Positions 41,401 to 48,984 of a stretch of DNA of 64,000 nt are shown piece after piece. Every line of letters begins with the position of its first letter. Positions within the stretch are counted from its first letter, which is position 1. The notes beneath the pieces are model-generated. The model had not been told where the DNA came from. It saw only the letters and a program-made list of their open reading frames with translations, and made no database searches. Made by a program: the position numbers and the translations under genes. The stretch is from Leucobacter viscericola (GTDB lineage Bacteria > Actinomycetota > Actinomycetes > Actinomycetales > Microbacteriaceae): contig NZ_CP049863.1 in NCBI RefSeq assembly GCF_011299575.1, forward strand, positions 2,728,001 through 2,792,000, written 5' to 3'.

Positions 41401-42030
41401 GGAGTCGGTGATCGAGTCACGAATGTCGTTGCCGGTGACGCCCCACGCCTTGCCGATAAGCTGCGCGGCGTCGATACCGCGATAGCCGAGTTGGTTCAGG
41501 GTTTCGGCAGTCAGTTTGCCCGTCGACTGGACGTTCGCGAGAATGTTGACGACTTCGCTGATTTGCTCGTTCGAGCCACCCATCGCAGCCACCGACTGCT
41601 GCACAGCATCCAGTGTCGGGATAACCTTCGCGGCCTCCATACCGAAGCCAAGGAGCTGCTGCTGCGCCGAGATAAACACGGACTTCGAGAAGGGAGAGTT
41701 CCTCGCAAAGTCGTCGAGCTTCGACATCTGCTCGTTGGCCTGCTCAGTACCACCGAGCAGCACCTTGAGCGCCGCACGGCTGTTTTGTTGCAGGCTGTTG
41801 TAACTGATGCCGGTCTTGGTGAGGATCGCGAGATACGCGCCCGCAGCGGAAACGAGCCCGGTCGTCGCGCCAGCAGCCTTACGTACCGCTGCCGCACCGG
41901 CTTCGCCGAAGCTCTTGCCCTTCTGCCCGGCCTCGTTGAGCTTACGCCCAGCATCATCGAGCCCACGATGGAACTCGGGCATCCCGTCGAGCGTGAGGGC
42001 AGCACTTAGCCGTCCGACTTCGAAACTCAT
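38452..42030 (-). CDS. Tape measure protein
   Basis: 1192 residues, the longest phage gene, in the expected place between chaperones and Dit. N-terminal tape-measure domain (NSPFSKSVFISAQQQLLGFG, GGSNEQISEVVNILANVQST), several Ala/Gly-rich hydrophobic stretches (370-560) and long helices. It sets the tail length and may form a DNA conduit. Overlaps the upstream gene by four bases. Confidence 0.93.
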   Translation of the reverse strand: MSFEVGRLSAALTLDGMPEFHRGLDDAGRKLNEAGQKGKSFGEAGAAAVRKAAGATTGLVSAAGAYLAILTKTGISYNSLQQNSRAALKVLLGGTEQANEQMSKLDDFARNSPFSKSVFISAQQQLLGFGMEAAKVIPTLDAVQQSVAAMGGSNEQISEVVNILANVQSTGKLTAETLNQLGYRGIDAAQLIGKAWGVTGNDIRDSITDSTLDGRAALEALVGQMGATYGGAADGIKEQWSGAVDRIKAANRDLGAHIAEPFVSAQGGGMAVTWGNQVADVLRAIEKQAIPVMSILTQRGMPFFASLIEGLDKARMSIQRWDASTLDQSLDKLGHHAPGIAALAGATLALGAQVGPLGKVLTTLGISANPVVAAFVGMAAASPEVRESLKGVLEAGKPLVPVVAELATTLSGTLNAALPVVASGVDVFASALKVVVGIVEKIPAPVLVGAAAFLAMHRAAGPLGGVLQNVGDGIQSLAARGAGQAVGEIAGGVGALGSVANVAKGGVLTLGTALKTAFLSNPIGIAITAVSMALGAWAMANAAAQQKVEEHNSRVLALKDTLNETTGAMTKATEATVLSQLGETRAKTLADEMGISYRDMQHAILGNEDALKRVNAAMDKHIATTTTGDENLNTWSADATNAKNRVKEFSEILDDHKSALEDAQQATREKIQSDREAAAALTDAGRSNQRFNEALEAARDITQDAETRVRALTQALDELNGGTKSARQSQTDLNESSLQIADAMKQVDENGNQLWKSFVEGSGQINTSTQAGISFERMLDAANEKMKSATQAAVEDRMAHDDRAGAIEAAIRVGNENIKQMEASLVAGGMQEEQARKVAAAYFDIPSLIATVLTDNDTISETDQKVLQFLSKLSEVPSGKTLTIETEGNEQAIASMKALGFAVKETADKKHVEITSSGEEGVVDALGVINGTYVPKKVLEIDANAANAFSEIDGVNVKVVDGKTAYVYGNTESAMSEIQKVIDQGIPGKTSVVDANDAAFWVKWNTIQAQDAIQKTVQIITETFSVDKGKHFAGAVLTSGFSSGGTVEQFAKGGFPSGMYAGRVGGIWKPGVDGKLHNFAEKELGVPWEAYISGNPAFRERNIGLALESLKRLAFPVVPASQVYGTRAFARGDMLANRTNSASSAAAPVTVSRVERGRDAPLIGSVSIGEGVTRDQFEEFKTRLDFYERGGR

Positions 42031-42377
42031 GTGTCACCGTCTTTCTGATGAAGGCGTGCAAAGGTCGAGCCGGTCACGCTGTCGCGGATACCGAAGAGTG
42101 CGAGCACGTACTCGCGCAAAGAACGCCACGGGGTCGCCAAGAGTTCTTGCTCGTCGACGGGGAGGCCCGGATAGAAACGGGCCAAATCAGGGAGCACGTA
42201 GCCGCGCCAATGCTCGATCACGTGCCGCCACAGCTCTCGCGAGTCAATGCCCGCGGTATCGCCGTCGGCTTCCTCACGCTCTAGACGGAGGTATTCAGGC
42301 CACCAGTCAGGTTCGGCGTAGAAGCCGTCGCCGAGGTGAGCCCCACCCCATCGAGCCATGTCCTCAGAATTTTCCAC
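42027..42377 (-). CDS. Second tail assembly chaperone (T-like frame)
   Basis: 116 codons from a GTG at 42377; ATG at 42359 is also possible. It lies in the -1 frame relative to the upstream chaperone and overlaps it by 97 bases (42281-42377). In most siphoviruses this frame is read by ribosomal slippage to make a G-T fusion. I see no classic X-XXY-YYZ heptamer, so independent start is also possible. Confidence 0.65.
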   Translation of the reverse strand: MENSEDMARWGGAHLGDGFYAEPDWWPEYLRLEREEADGDTAGIDSRELWRHVIEHWRGYVLPDLARFYPGLPVDEQELLATPWRSLREYVLALFGIRDSVTGSTFARLHQKDGDT

Positions 42378-42787
42378 TGATCGCCCAGCCCGGAGGATTG
42401 CATCACGCGTCCGAGGGCTTTTGGGTAGCCACCACCCTCTTCAAGCAGGTCCATGACGGCATCGATGCCGCCACCGCCCGTGTTCCACAAGATCGCTGCC
42501 TGAGACACCACCGTGGCGCGCGCAGACCGCAGCTTGTCGAACTCCGCCCAACGCTTGTTGGTGCGCCCCTTCACCGGGACACCGAGTGCAAGCTTCGCGA
42601 TCTTCTCCGTATCGGAGGCGAGCCGGTCAGCACCGTGCTCGTGGCCGGTGGTGCCCATCGTGATTCCCACGAGGATGGCCTGGATCTCGATGCCGATCTT
42701 GCCGGGTACCGGATAAACCATGTAGTCGGTTCCGTCACCGAAATCGATAATGAGGTTGCCATTGAGTTCGCGTGCAGTGGTAGTCAT
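42281..42787 (-). CDS. Tail assembly chaperone (G-like)
   Basis: 168 residues from ATG 42787 (AGGAGCACGACC upstream). TARELNGNLIIDFGDGTDYM and LASDTEKIAKLALGVPVKG, with a C-terminal helical region. Position between major tail protein and tape measure, and the -1 overlapping frame at the 3' end, identify it. Confidence 0.75.
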   Translation of the reverse strand: MTTTARELNGNLIIDFGDGTDYMVYPVPGKIGIEIQAILVGITMGTTGHEHGADRLASDTEKIAKLALGVPVKGRTNKRWAEFDKLRSARATVVSQAAILWNTGGGGIDAVMDLLEEGGGYPKALGRVMQSSGLGDQWKILRTWLDGVGLTSATASTPNLTGGLNTSV

Positions 42788-42878
42788 GGTCGTGCTCCTA
42801 AAGTGTGTGGGTCGCGCTAAGGGGTGCCTCGGGGCGCGGCACGACCAATGCACGCCCCGAGGGGTCTTGAGATCCGGG

Positions 42879-43394
42879 TTACGGAGTAGTTGTGAGTGCC
42901 GGGTTCGGAACGACCTCGCGGTCACCCTTCGAGGTGAGCGTGAAGCTGAAGAACTCGATGTCGGCGTTGCCCGTGTTCTTCCGCTGGAAGCTGACCTCTG
43001 CAGTAAGTTGCCACGAAAGTTCTTCCACCCATTCGTGGTAGACGCGAGCCGCGATGACCTTCTTGGTGGGGTCACCGCCCTTGAGGTTCGCCTGTGCTGC
43101 CGCGATCAGCAGTGACATGTACGGGGCGAGCTTCCCCTCCGTGTTCTTGACGGCCTTCGCGTCAAAAGCGATTGTGAACGTCTCACCCACGGTCGGGGTG
43201 TCGTCCTGTCCGCGATTCGCGTACGTGGTGCCGTCCGCGGTCTTGGGGGAAGCGTTCGGCTGCAACCCCGTAATGTCAGGGCCAGGGAGCCAAACATATT
43301 CGGCGCTCCCCTCTGGGATTGCGGCGACATCGAGCTTGAACTCGTAGGACTGCCCGTTGACGCCCTTTGTCGGGGCGGGAGGTGTATAAACCAT
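42879..43394 (-). CDS. Major tail protein
   Basis: 171 residues, beta-rich (GQSYEFKLDVAAIPEGSAEY, GETFTIAFDAKAVKN, SFQRKNTGNADIEFFSFTLT), the usual size and place for a siphovirus tail-tube protein. AGAAGGAGTTACATC precedes the start. A terminator-like hairpin lies 27 bp upstream, so it may have its own transcript for high expression. Confidence 0.8.
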   Translation of the reverse strand: MVYTPPAPTKGVNGQSYEFKLDVAAIPEGSAEYVWLPGPDITGLQPNASPKTADGTTYANRGQDDTPTVGETFTIAFDAKAVKNTEGKLAPYMSLLIAAAQANLKGGDPTKKVIAARVYHEWVEELSWQLTAEVSFQRKNTGNADIEFFSFTLTSKGDREVVPNPALTTTP

Positions 43395-43420
43395 GATGTA
43401 ACTCCTTCTGGGTACAGAAA

Positions 43421-43444
43421 AACCCCCAGCAGTTGCCAGGGGTT
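43421..43444 (-). terminator. Terminator-like hairpin before the major tail gene
   Basis: On the minus strand AACCCC...GGGGTT (12-base loop) is followed by TTTCTG. The stem is only six bp, so it may attenuate. Confidence 0.6.
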
Positions 43445-43460
43445 CAGGTGGATTCGGTGG

Positions 43461-43922
43461 TTAGTCGTCGGCGTATCGGTTGCCGCGAAACTCAAAATTC
43501 TGGGTTGTCTCAAGCGACTCGGTCGCGGAGGGTTCACCCCAAGTGGTTGACCCGATCTGGCGTACTCGGTCGAAGTCGAGACCGCCGAGCGTGATCGGTG
43601 TCAGGTCGGGGAAGCATGCGCGTATGTCGTCGAGCCAGTCACGCACCTGCAGCGCGCCGAGGCCCGGGTGTCGTGCGCGGATCTGGACGCGGGTACGCTC
43701 GATGTTCAGGATGCCTGCCTGCGGCATGTACGGCGTGATCACACACGTTGCTTGCCGGGTCGCTCCGGCCCCGGTCGGTGAATGGTCCAGGTAGATACCT
43801 CGCACACCCTCGGGGTAGGGCTCGCCTGTCGGATCGTAGACGGCAAGGCCCGCCTCGTGGATGCGTTCAGCGATCCCCGCCATGAGTTTCGCCGTGTAGT
43901 GCTTGGGTGCGTAGCAGGTCAT
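43461..43922 (-). CDS. Tail terminator / minor capsid protein
   Basis: 153 residues. PEGVRGIYLDHSPTGAG and VRDWLDDIRACFPDLTPITL fit phage minor capsid or tail-terminator proteins in the connector cluster. Overlaps the upstream HK97 gp10-like gene by four bases. Likely caps the tail tube. Confidence 0.65.
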   Translation of the reverse strand: MTCYAPKHYTAKLMAGIAERIHEAGLAVYDPTGEPYPEGVRGIYLDHSPTGAGATRQATCVITPYMPQAGILNIERTRVQIRARHPGLGALQVRDWLDDIRACFPDLTPITLGGLDFDRVRQIGSTTWGEPSATESLETTQNFEFRGNRYADD

Positions 43923-44269
43923 GTTCCGAGCGCCTTCCCGAGCCGATCCGCGATGGCCTGCTGGTACTTCGCTTCGTTCTCCGTGAGCGGGCCTTCGAGG
44001 TACTTGGATTGGCCCTCGTCGTGCTGCCAGTCCAGTTCCTCGTGCTGTCGAGCCGCATAGGAAGTGTCATAGGACACATACGCAGTTAAGCTTCCCGCGG
44101 TTGCAGGTGTGACCTGTGCCGAGGCGCGCAGTTGGCCGCGGTCGATAGGGGCCAGAGGTACGGAGTCGCCACGCAGCAGCTCGGCGGCATGATTCACCGC
44201 TTCGGGTGCTTCGGCTTCCAGCGCCGCAATCGCGGCGTCGCCGTTCCATTCAGTCGTGACACTACTCAT
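43919..44269 (-). CDS. HK97 gp10-like head-tail connector protein
   Basis: 116 residues. PIDRGQLRASAQVTPATAGS then SYDTSYAARQHEELDWQHDE is the HK97 gp10-like signature. Overlaps both neighbours by four bases. Confidence 0.75.
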   Translation of the reverse strand: MSSVTTEWNGDAAIAALEAEAPEAVNHAAELLRGDSVPLAPIDRGQLRASAQVTPATAGSLTAYVSYDTSYAARQHEELDWQHDEGQSKYLEGPLTENEAKYQQAIADRLGKALGT

Positions 44270-44610
44270 GAAAGCTTCACCTCCAACAGATCGCCGATGC
44301 GCGGATGCTCATGCCGTTTCACGGACTCGACGTGAGTTTCGCGCTCGTCGACCGTGCCCGCCCACAAGATCACGCGGGATTCAGGAGCCGGGATTGTAGG
44401 CACTTCTGACCGTTCAAAGAACACCGTCGAGGGTGCTGTGGTTTCAGCGTCGTATTGATCCGGCTTGATCTTCATCTCGTCGTTGATCTGCGCCCGCTTC
44501 ACAGCGACCGGCTCCCCATAACTGCGCCCGTTGGCACCGCCACCGAGATAGGGGATCACTTGCACAAGGTTGCGGTGAGGCAGCAGCTTTCCGGGGATGC
44601 GCCTAACCAT
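44266..44610 (-). CDS. Head-tail adaptor/stopper-like protein
   Basis: 114 residues, beta-rich (LVQVIPYLGGGANGRSYGEP, STVFFERSEVPTI). Position between connector and gp10-like genes suggests a head-closure (stopper) role. Overlaps the upstream gene by eight bases. Confidence 0.6.
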   Translation of the reverse strand: MVRRIPGKLLPHRNLVQVIPYLGGGANGRSYGEPVAVKRAQINDEMKIKPDQYDAETTAPSTVFFERSEVPTIPAPESRVILWAGTVDERETHVESVKRHEHPRIGDLLEVKLS

Positions 44611-45004
44611 CTTGCACCGTGCCCGGAATCAGACCCGCGAGCCGCAAAATACGGTACGCCTTCGGTGAATACTGCGGGATCGGCTGTGTAGGCTTCGGAC
44701 CTGACGAGAACGCTCCACCGAACCCGAGCGGGCCAAGACGCACTGACTCGCCTGACCCCATTGCTTCAACCTCATCACCGTGCTCATCGCGGAACTCAGC
44801 CTGCGCGCAGGTAGCGTCACGCAGTGCTTCGATCACGCGAGGTTCGGTTGGTGCGCCATCATGGTCGACTCGGTAGATCGCGGTGAGGAGCATCTCGTCG
44901 ACCTCAAGCGAGGCGTCGCGGAGAAGACGAGCCGCACCCTCAGGCGCTTTGTCGACCTGAAGCCATGTGGCGAAGTCTTTGTCATCGGCGTAGGTGCGGC
45001 TCAT
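44603..45004 (-). CDS. Head-tail connector (adaptor) protein
   Basis: 133 residues from ATG 45004. Helical N-terminal part (DDKDFATWLQVDKAPEGAAR, EVDEMLLTAIYRVD) typical of gp6/gp15-like adaptors below the portal. The C-terminus (AYRILRLAGLIPGTVQDG) overlaps the next gene's start. Confidence 0.7.
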   Translation of the reverse strand: MSRTYADDKDFATWLQVDKAPEGAARLLRDASLEVDEMLLTAIYRVDHDGAPTEPRVIEALRDATCAQAEFRDEHGDEVEAMGSGESVRLGPLGFGGAFSSGPKPTQPIPQYSPKAYRILRLAGLIPGTVQDG

Positions 45005-45009
45005 CTGTC

Positions 45010-45222
45010 TCACTTCTTTCGCTGTTTCGGTGCAGGCTCAGCGGCCTGCTCGGTTGGGTCGGGTGACGGCTTCTCGGTCGGCACCTTGACGATCCCCGCG
45101 GATGCAAACAGCCGCTGCGTCTCGGGACCGACGTTGATGTCGGCGGTCAGCCCATCAACAAACGGTGTCCCGCCGAACACGACGCGACCCTGGGGTGCGT
45201 TCGAGTCTTTGTAGATGGTCAT
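45010..45222 (-). CDS. Small structural-region protein
   Basis: 70 residues: a beta-rich front (VVFGGTPFVDGLTADINVGP) and a Pro/Glu/Lys-rich tail (PTEKPSPDPTEQAAEPAPKQ). Its ATG overlaps the stop of the 57-residue gene upstream. Possibly head-associated; not recognised. Confidence 0.5.
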   Translation of the reverse strand: MTIYKDSNAPQGRVVFGGTPFVDGLTADINVGPETQRLFASAGIVKVPTEKPSPDPTEQAAEPAPKQRKK

Positions 45223-45395
45223 TACTCGACCGCCTCAGTCTTTGCGCGCGGCCTCTTCCCGGACTCGACCTTGTAGCCGTGACGTTCGAAGTAGGCGAGC
45301 GCCCGCGGGTCATCTGTCTCGGCCTCACCGTTCACGAAATCAACGCCCGCAACGTTGCCGGTAAATCCCTTCACAGGGGTGTAAATCTTCGCCAT
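45222..45395 (-). CDS. Short head-region protein
   Basis: 57 residues: IYTPVKGFTGNVAGVDFVNG, then DDPRALAYFERHGYKVE and a basic tail. This pattern occurs in short proteins right after the capsid gene of actinophages (head fibre or decoration-like). GAGTAACAAC precedes the ATG at 45395. Confidence 0.65.
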   Translation of the reverse strand: MAKIYTPVKGFTGNVAGVDFVNGEAETDDPRALAYFERHGYKVESGKRPRAKTEAVE

Positions 45396-45430
45396 GTTGT
45401 TACTCCTCGTTCATGGGTAGATCGGGTGAG

Positions 45431-45461
45431 TGTGGACCGCACGCGAAGGGTGCGGTCCACA
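45431..45461 (-). other. Strong 12-bp hairpin after the major capsid gene
   Basis: TGTGGACCGCAC (45431-45442) is exactly complementary to 45450-45461 across a seven-base loop. No T-tract follows on the minus strand, so it is more likely an mRNA 3'-end stabiliser or processing site than an efficient terminator. Confidence 0.75.
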
Positions 45462-45471
45462 CTGCGGACTG

Positions 45472-46440
45472 CTAGACGGTGAGGTCGCGCAGTACCGCCG
45501 CCGACTTGGTTGACTTGAGCGCGACACCCACAGGGCCGAGCTCGACGCCGCCCTCCTGCACTGCCTTCACGTTCGAGAAGTCAGGCAGCCAGGACTCGAT
45601 GAGCTGGCCTCCCGCGGTCGAGATGGCATGGAAGCCGTCGAGCGCGACACGGTACGCGTACAGGCTCGTCTTGCCCCCAGTAATCGGGATGATCGGGCTG
45701 TTGGTGCCCGCTTTGGTGCCGGGATCGGCGAAGAAGATCCCGCCGTAGTTTTCGCGCGTGATCGGTCGACCGTTCGCACCCATCAGGCCCTCAACTGGTT
45801 CGCGGTTGTACATGGACGAACGGCGCACGATAGCACGCACCTTCGCGAGCGCCTTGGCGTTGCCGAGGATCACGGTCGGGGTGCCATCAAGCAGCGACAG
45901 GAACTCATCAAACAGGTCCAGTGCCTTGTGCGGCGCAGACGGGTCCGTGTCGAGATCCTGCCAGTTTGCTGCCGTGACCATCTCAGTCGAGGAGCCAGCA
46001 AGCGCCTTGTCCAGCCCGTCGAAACCATGAGCCTCGACGGCGGTGTCACCGTTGATAACGGCATCCTGGAACTTCGTCGAGGTGGCCTTGACCTTCTGAC
46101 GCATGTTCAGAGCGACACCACCAGATGCGGCGGGACCGAGCTTCGCGATCACGCGGTCGATCTGGAACGTGCCACCGAGCACGGCGAGGCCGGTCACGTG
46201 GTGTTCGGTCTCGACGTTCACGGGCGTGTACTCGGTGTTGAGTTCACGGAAGTCGGCGGTGGGCTGAGTCTTGAGTCGACGGTACCCGTAGGTCATCGTC
46301 GCCCCACCGCCTGCAGGGTTCACGACATCGTCGAAGAGCATCGTGTCGAGCACCACGGATTCTTTGCGGAATTCGTCAATGACGGTGACATCGAGGTCGG
46401 TCTGGGTGTTGCGGTTGGCTTCTGCCAGTGTGATCGGCAT
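45472..46440 (-). CDS. Major capsid protein (HK97 fold)
   Basis: 322 residues. TLAEANRNTQTDLDVTVIDE, VLGGTFQIDRVIAKLGP, RQKVKATSTKFQDAVINGDT and a C-terminal GGKTSLYAYRVALDGFHAIS, GGVELGPVGVALKSTKS are typical of HK97-type major capsid proteins of this phage group. No N-terminal delta domain, so a separate scaffold (next gene upstream) is expected. AAAGGAGTAGCCC precedes the start. Confidence 0.9.
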   Translation of the reverse strand: MPITLAEANRNTQTDLDVTVIDEFRKESVVLDTMLFDDVVNPAGGGATMTYGYRRLKTQPTADFRELNTEYTPVNVETEHHVTGLAVLGGTFQIDRVIAKLGPAASGGVALNMRQKVKATSTKFQDAVINGDTAVEAHGFDGLDKALAGSSTEMVTAANWQDLDTDPSAPHKALDLFDEFLSLLDGTPTVILGNAKALAKVRAIVRRSSMYNREPVEGLMGANGRPITRENYGGIFFADPGTKAGTNSPIIPITGGKTSLYAYRVALDGFHAISTAGGQLIESWLPDFSNVKAVQEGGVELGPVGVALKSTKSAAVLRDLTV

Positions 46441-46476
46441 GGGCTACTCCTTTCGGTTAGGCGCTCATTGCGGCGG

Positions 46477-47118
46477 CTACGACACCGTCGAGCGTTTTAG
46501 GCGTGTTGTTGGTTCCCCCTGATGGGGTTCCCCGGATGTCCCGGGAAGTGTTGGGCCTGCCGCATAAGCGGGGTTCGCGTCGACGAACGTTGTGACCGCT
46601 GCGTTGAGTGCGGCGCTATCGGCAAGGTCGACATCCTTGATCGCGGCCTGAAAGCTGGCCGAGTCGAGCAGAAGGGCAGCGTTCGCGATATCGCCTGCGG
46701 CGGTGCGTACGGCGCTGTCACGCTGGAACGAAGCAACCTGAGCGGTAGCCTCACCAAGCGCTTTCTCTGCCGCTGCGCGTGCCGCCTGCGCATCCTCAGC
46801 CGCCTTGAGCGCGGTCTGGTTCTCGGTCATGAGCTTCTGCACCTGCTCAGGAGTGAAACCCTGGATCTGCTGAGGGGCCGCGGGTGCCTGCGGTGCCGGT
46901 GCTGCCGCGGGAGGCGTGGCCTTGCCGAGTGTGGCGAGCATCGCGGCAACATCAGCCGGGGACGCTGCAGAGCTAGCCGCTTCGCCGCCCGCTGGTGCTG
47001 CGGGTGCCGCACCGTTCTCGCCATCAGCAAAGCGAATGCCGCGGAGTGCAAGTGGTGCCCGTCCGATAGACCAGCCGACCGTGGCCGGTTCGCCCTGACG
47101 AAACGTTGGTGTGTTCAT
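46477..47118 (-). CDS. Scaffolding protein
   Basis: 213 residues from ATG 47118. N-terminal and central Ala/Pro/Gly-rich disordered stretch (25-80), then a long helix (EQVQKLMTENQTALKAAEDA onward) and a C-terminal helical module (LDSASFQAAIKDVDLADSAA). Layout and position before the capsid gene are those of scaffolding proteins, which guide procapsid assembly and are then lost. Confidence 0.8.
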   Translation of the reverse strand: MNTPTFRQGEPATVGWSIGRAPLALRGIRFADGENGAAPAAPAGGEAASSAASPADVAAMLATLGKATPPAAAPAPQAPAAPQQIQGFTPEQVQKLMTENQTALKAAEDAQAARAAAEKALGEATAQVASFQRDSAVRTAAGDIANAALLLDSASFQAAIKDVDLADSAALNAAVTTFVDANPAYAAGPTLPGTSGEPHQGEPTTRLKRSTVS

Positions 47119-47173
47119 GGGTCGTGCCTCCTCAGGCGTGGTTGGTGCCCGAGAGCGGGCGTTGATGTGACCG

Positions 47174-47250
47174 TGGGGCGTGCAGGAATCGAACCTGCAG
47201 TGCTGACGCAGCCGATTTACAGTCGGCTTCCGATCCACTCGGTACGCCCC
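47174..47250 (-). tRNA. Phage-encoded tRNA-Tyr (GUA)
   Basis: Minus-strand cloverleaf of 77 nt: acceptor GGGGCGT/ACGCCCC, discriminator A, anticodon stem GCCGA-CTGTAAA-TCGGC with GTA, a 12-base variable region (short type II arm) and T-arm GCAGG-TTCGATT-CCTGC. CCA is not encoded. It lies between the MuF-toxin gene and the scaffold gene, inside the late operon, an unusual place for a phage tRNA. Confidence 0.92.
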
Positions 47251-47312
47251 GAAACCCTCACCGATATGCGGAGAGGGTGGTGGGAATCGTCTAGGTGACG
47301 TATCCTGGACTT

Positions 47313-47374
47313 GTAGGGGTTCCCGCCCCACCCTTGAAATAACAGGGCAAGTGAAAAGGCGGGCCAGCCCCTAC
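47313..47374 (-). other. Long stem-loop at the MuF stop codon, upstream of tRNA-Tyr
   Basis: GTAGGGG (47313-47319) pairs with CCCCTAC (47368-47374), and CCCGCC (47322-47327) with GGCGGG (47358-47363). The outer stem includes the MuF stop. It could terminate, or guide RNA processing to release the tRNA. Confidence 0.6.
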
Positions 47375-48969
47375 TTTTCTGTCTTCAGGACCACTCGATG
47401 CAAGATCCCGCGACTGAACACCCACAGTTCGCGGATGCGACGCTCCGGTGTCCGGTGGTCGTTGTACTTGCCAAGCTGGTTGAGAAGCCCCGGCGACGCG
47501 GGGAAATCTTGCAGGTCGATGATGAAGCGATCCTTGACAAAGCCGTGGTTCTCCCACGCCGATGTGACCGCCTTCGAGATGCGGTCGACAATGCTCGAGT
47601 TCTTGTTCTTCGTCTTCTTCACTTCCACCTGAATGGCACCGTTCGATCTCCAAATGAAATCGTTCGTGGGCTTGCCGTCGAGGCTCTTCGCGATCAACTT
47701 GACCGAATGCCCGCTGTCGGTGAAGCGTTCGTAGAACTCGATCTCGTGCGGGTCCAGATCCCATCCGGCACCGGTCGGGAACCCGAGCGCCCGCTGCCGC
47801 TCACCCCATGTCATACGCTCGCGAGACTTCGGCGGTGTCGGCTTCGTGTTGCCGCGAGGGTTCTTGGTGCCACCGTCAGCGAATGGCAACTGTTCACGGA
47901 ACTCGCGCCGAATCAGGCCCGTATCTCGGACGTGTGCCCTGAGTGCGGCTTGTGCTGCACCTATCTCGTCAGGGCCACCGTCGCGTTTCGCTGAGCGCAC
48001 GTCACGTTCGAGCTCGCGGAGATGTTCACGGTCTTGCTGTGCTTGCGGGTCGTGCGTCGTGTACTGCGTCGGGTCAGGCCCACCCGGTAGGCCGGGCACG
48101 AGCACGCAGCGGCAGTTGGGGTGTCCCCATCCTGATGCGCGCATCTCGTCGAGTGTGCCGTCGACCGTGATCTCGGTAGGTTCCCCAGTGATCGCGTGCG
48201 GCACCGTGATTGTGCCTGTTGGTCCGCCATCGGTGACGATCTTCCCCGCCCACGCCCCACACGCCGAGCATGCAGAAACACCGATGACAGGCGTGAAAGT
48301 CGTGATCCCTGCCGCCGTCATGGACGCGACTGATTGGTCTCGCCAGGCACGTGCTGCCGCGGTCCTGGTAGCCATCTCCGAGTACGCCCCGATAGTCCAA
48401 CGCCGGTCAGCCTTGTCGACGAAACCGGTGATGCCGTCTGCGAGGTATTCGTCGAGGATGCGACGGTGGAGTGCCTGCGAGGTCGTCATGCCCGTTAGGA
48501 GTGAGCCGACGTGCTTTGAGGTCATCGCCTGGTAGGCGTCGACCGGGGCACGAAGAATGCGGGCGTTGAGTGCTCGCAGGCTGTCGCGTAGATCGAGTTC
48601 GACCGCCGCTACCGCATACGCACCACCCGCGGTGAGAGCCGTTACTTGGCTCACACCGCGTGCAGCATATGCCGGGAAGTCGACCAGGACGCGGGCGATC
48701 TCCGAACTCGCCCCGCTCGCGGCTTCCTCTGTCGCCCACCTTGCGAGCTCGTCAGGATTGACCTGCTTCACGAGACGTTCGGCCTGCTCACGCAGTTCAC
48801 GGATCGCGTTGTAGCGGGCAATCGTGTCATCGGGTGCGTCGAGATGCTGCTCAGCGAGCCGCCGCAGCGTCCCTTCGAGCGCTTCCTCGATGCGCCGGTA
48901 ACGTTCGGCTATCGCATGCCCGAAGTCGTCGATCCAAGCTTGCGGGGAATCGCCAGGCCACTGCTCCAT
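47371..48969 (-). CDS. MuF minor capsid protein fused to CdiA_C-like PD-(D/E)XK toxin domain
   Basis: 532 residues. Residues 1-300 are a MuF/VG15-type minor capsid protein (GVSACSACGAWAG, GWGHPNCRC at 281-288). After a linker (300-390) the C-terminus (about 395-532) has E411, NDFIWRSN (D437), QVEVKKTK (E449-x-K451) and a long helix with ISKAVTSAWENHGF, then RFIIDLQDF. This is a PD-(D/E)XK pattern like CdiA_C contact-dependent tRNA nuclease toxins. MuF-toxin fusions are known as virion-delivered polymorphic toxins. No immunity gene of normal size adjoins it; a tRNA-Tyr lies downstream. Confidence 0.8.
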   Translation of the reverse strand: MEQWPGDSPQAWIDDFGHAIAERYRRIEEALEGTLRRLAEQHLDAPDDTIARYNAIRELREQAERLVKQVNPDELARWATEEAASGASSEIARVLVDFPAYAARGVSQVTALTAGGAYAVAAVELDLRDSLRALNARILRAPVDAYQAMTSKHVGSLLTGMTTSQALHRRILDEYLADGITGFVDKADRRWTIGAYSEMATRTAAARAWRDQSVASMTAAGITTFTPVIGVSACSACGAWAGKIVTDGGPTGTITVPHAITGEPTEITVDGTLDEMRASGWGHPNCRCVLVPGLPGGPDPTQYTTHDPQAQQDREHLRELERDVRSAKRDGGPDEIGAAQAALRAHVRDTGLIRREFREQLPFADGGTKNPRGNTKPTPPKSRERMTWGERQRALGFPTGAGWDLDPHEIEFYERFTDSGHSVKLIAKSLDGKPTNDFIWRSNGAIQVEVKKTKNKNSSIVDRISKAVTSAWENHGFVKDRFIIDLQDFPASPGLLNQLGKYNDHRTPERRIRELWVFSRGILHRVVLKTEK

Positions 48970-48984
48970 GACGACCCCCTGCCG

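Noticed and set aside
45628..46500. 290-codon plus-strand frame opposite the major capsid gene
   Set aside because: Shadow frame opposite a clear HK97 capsid protein.
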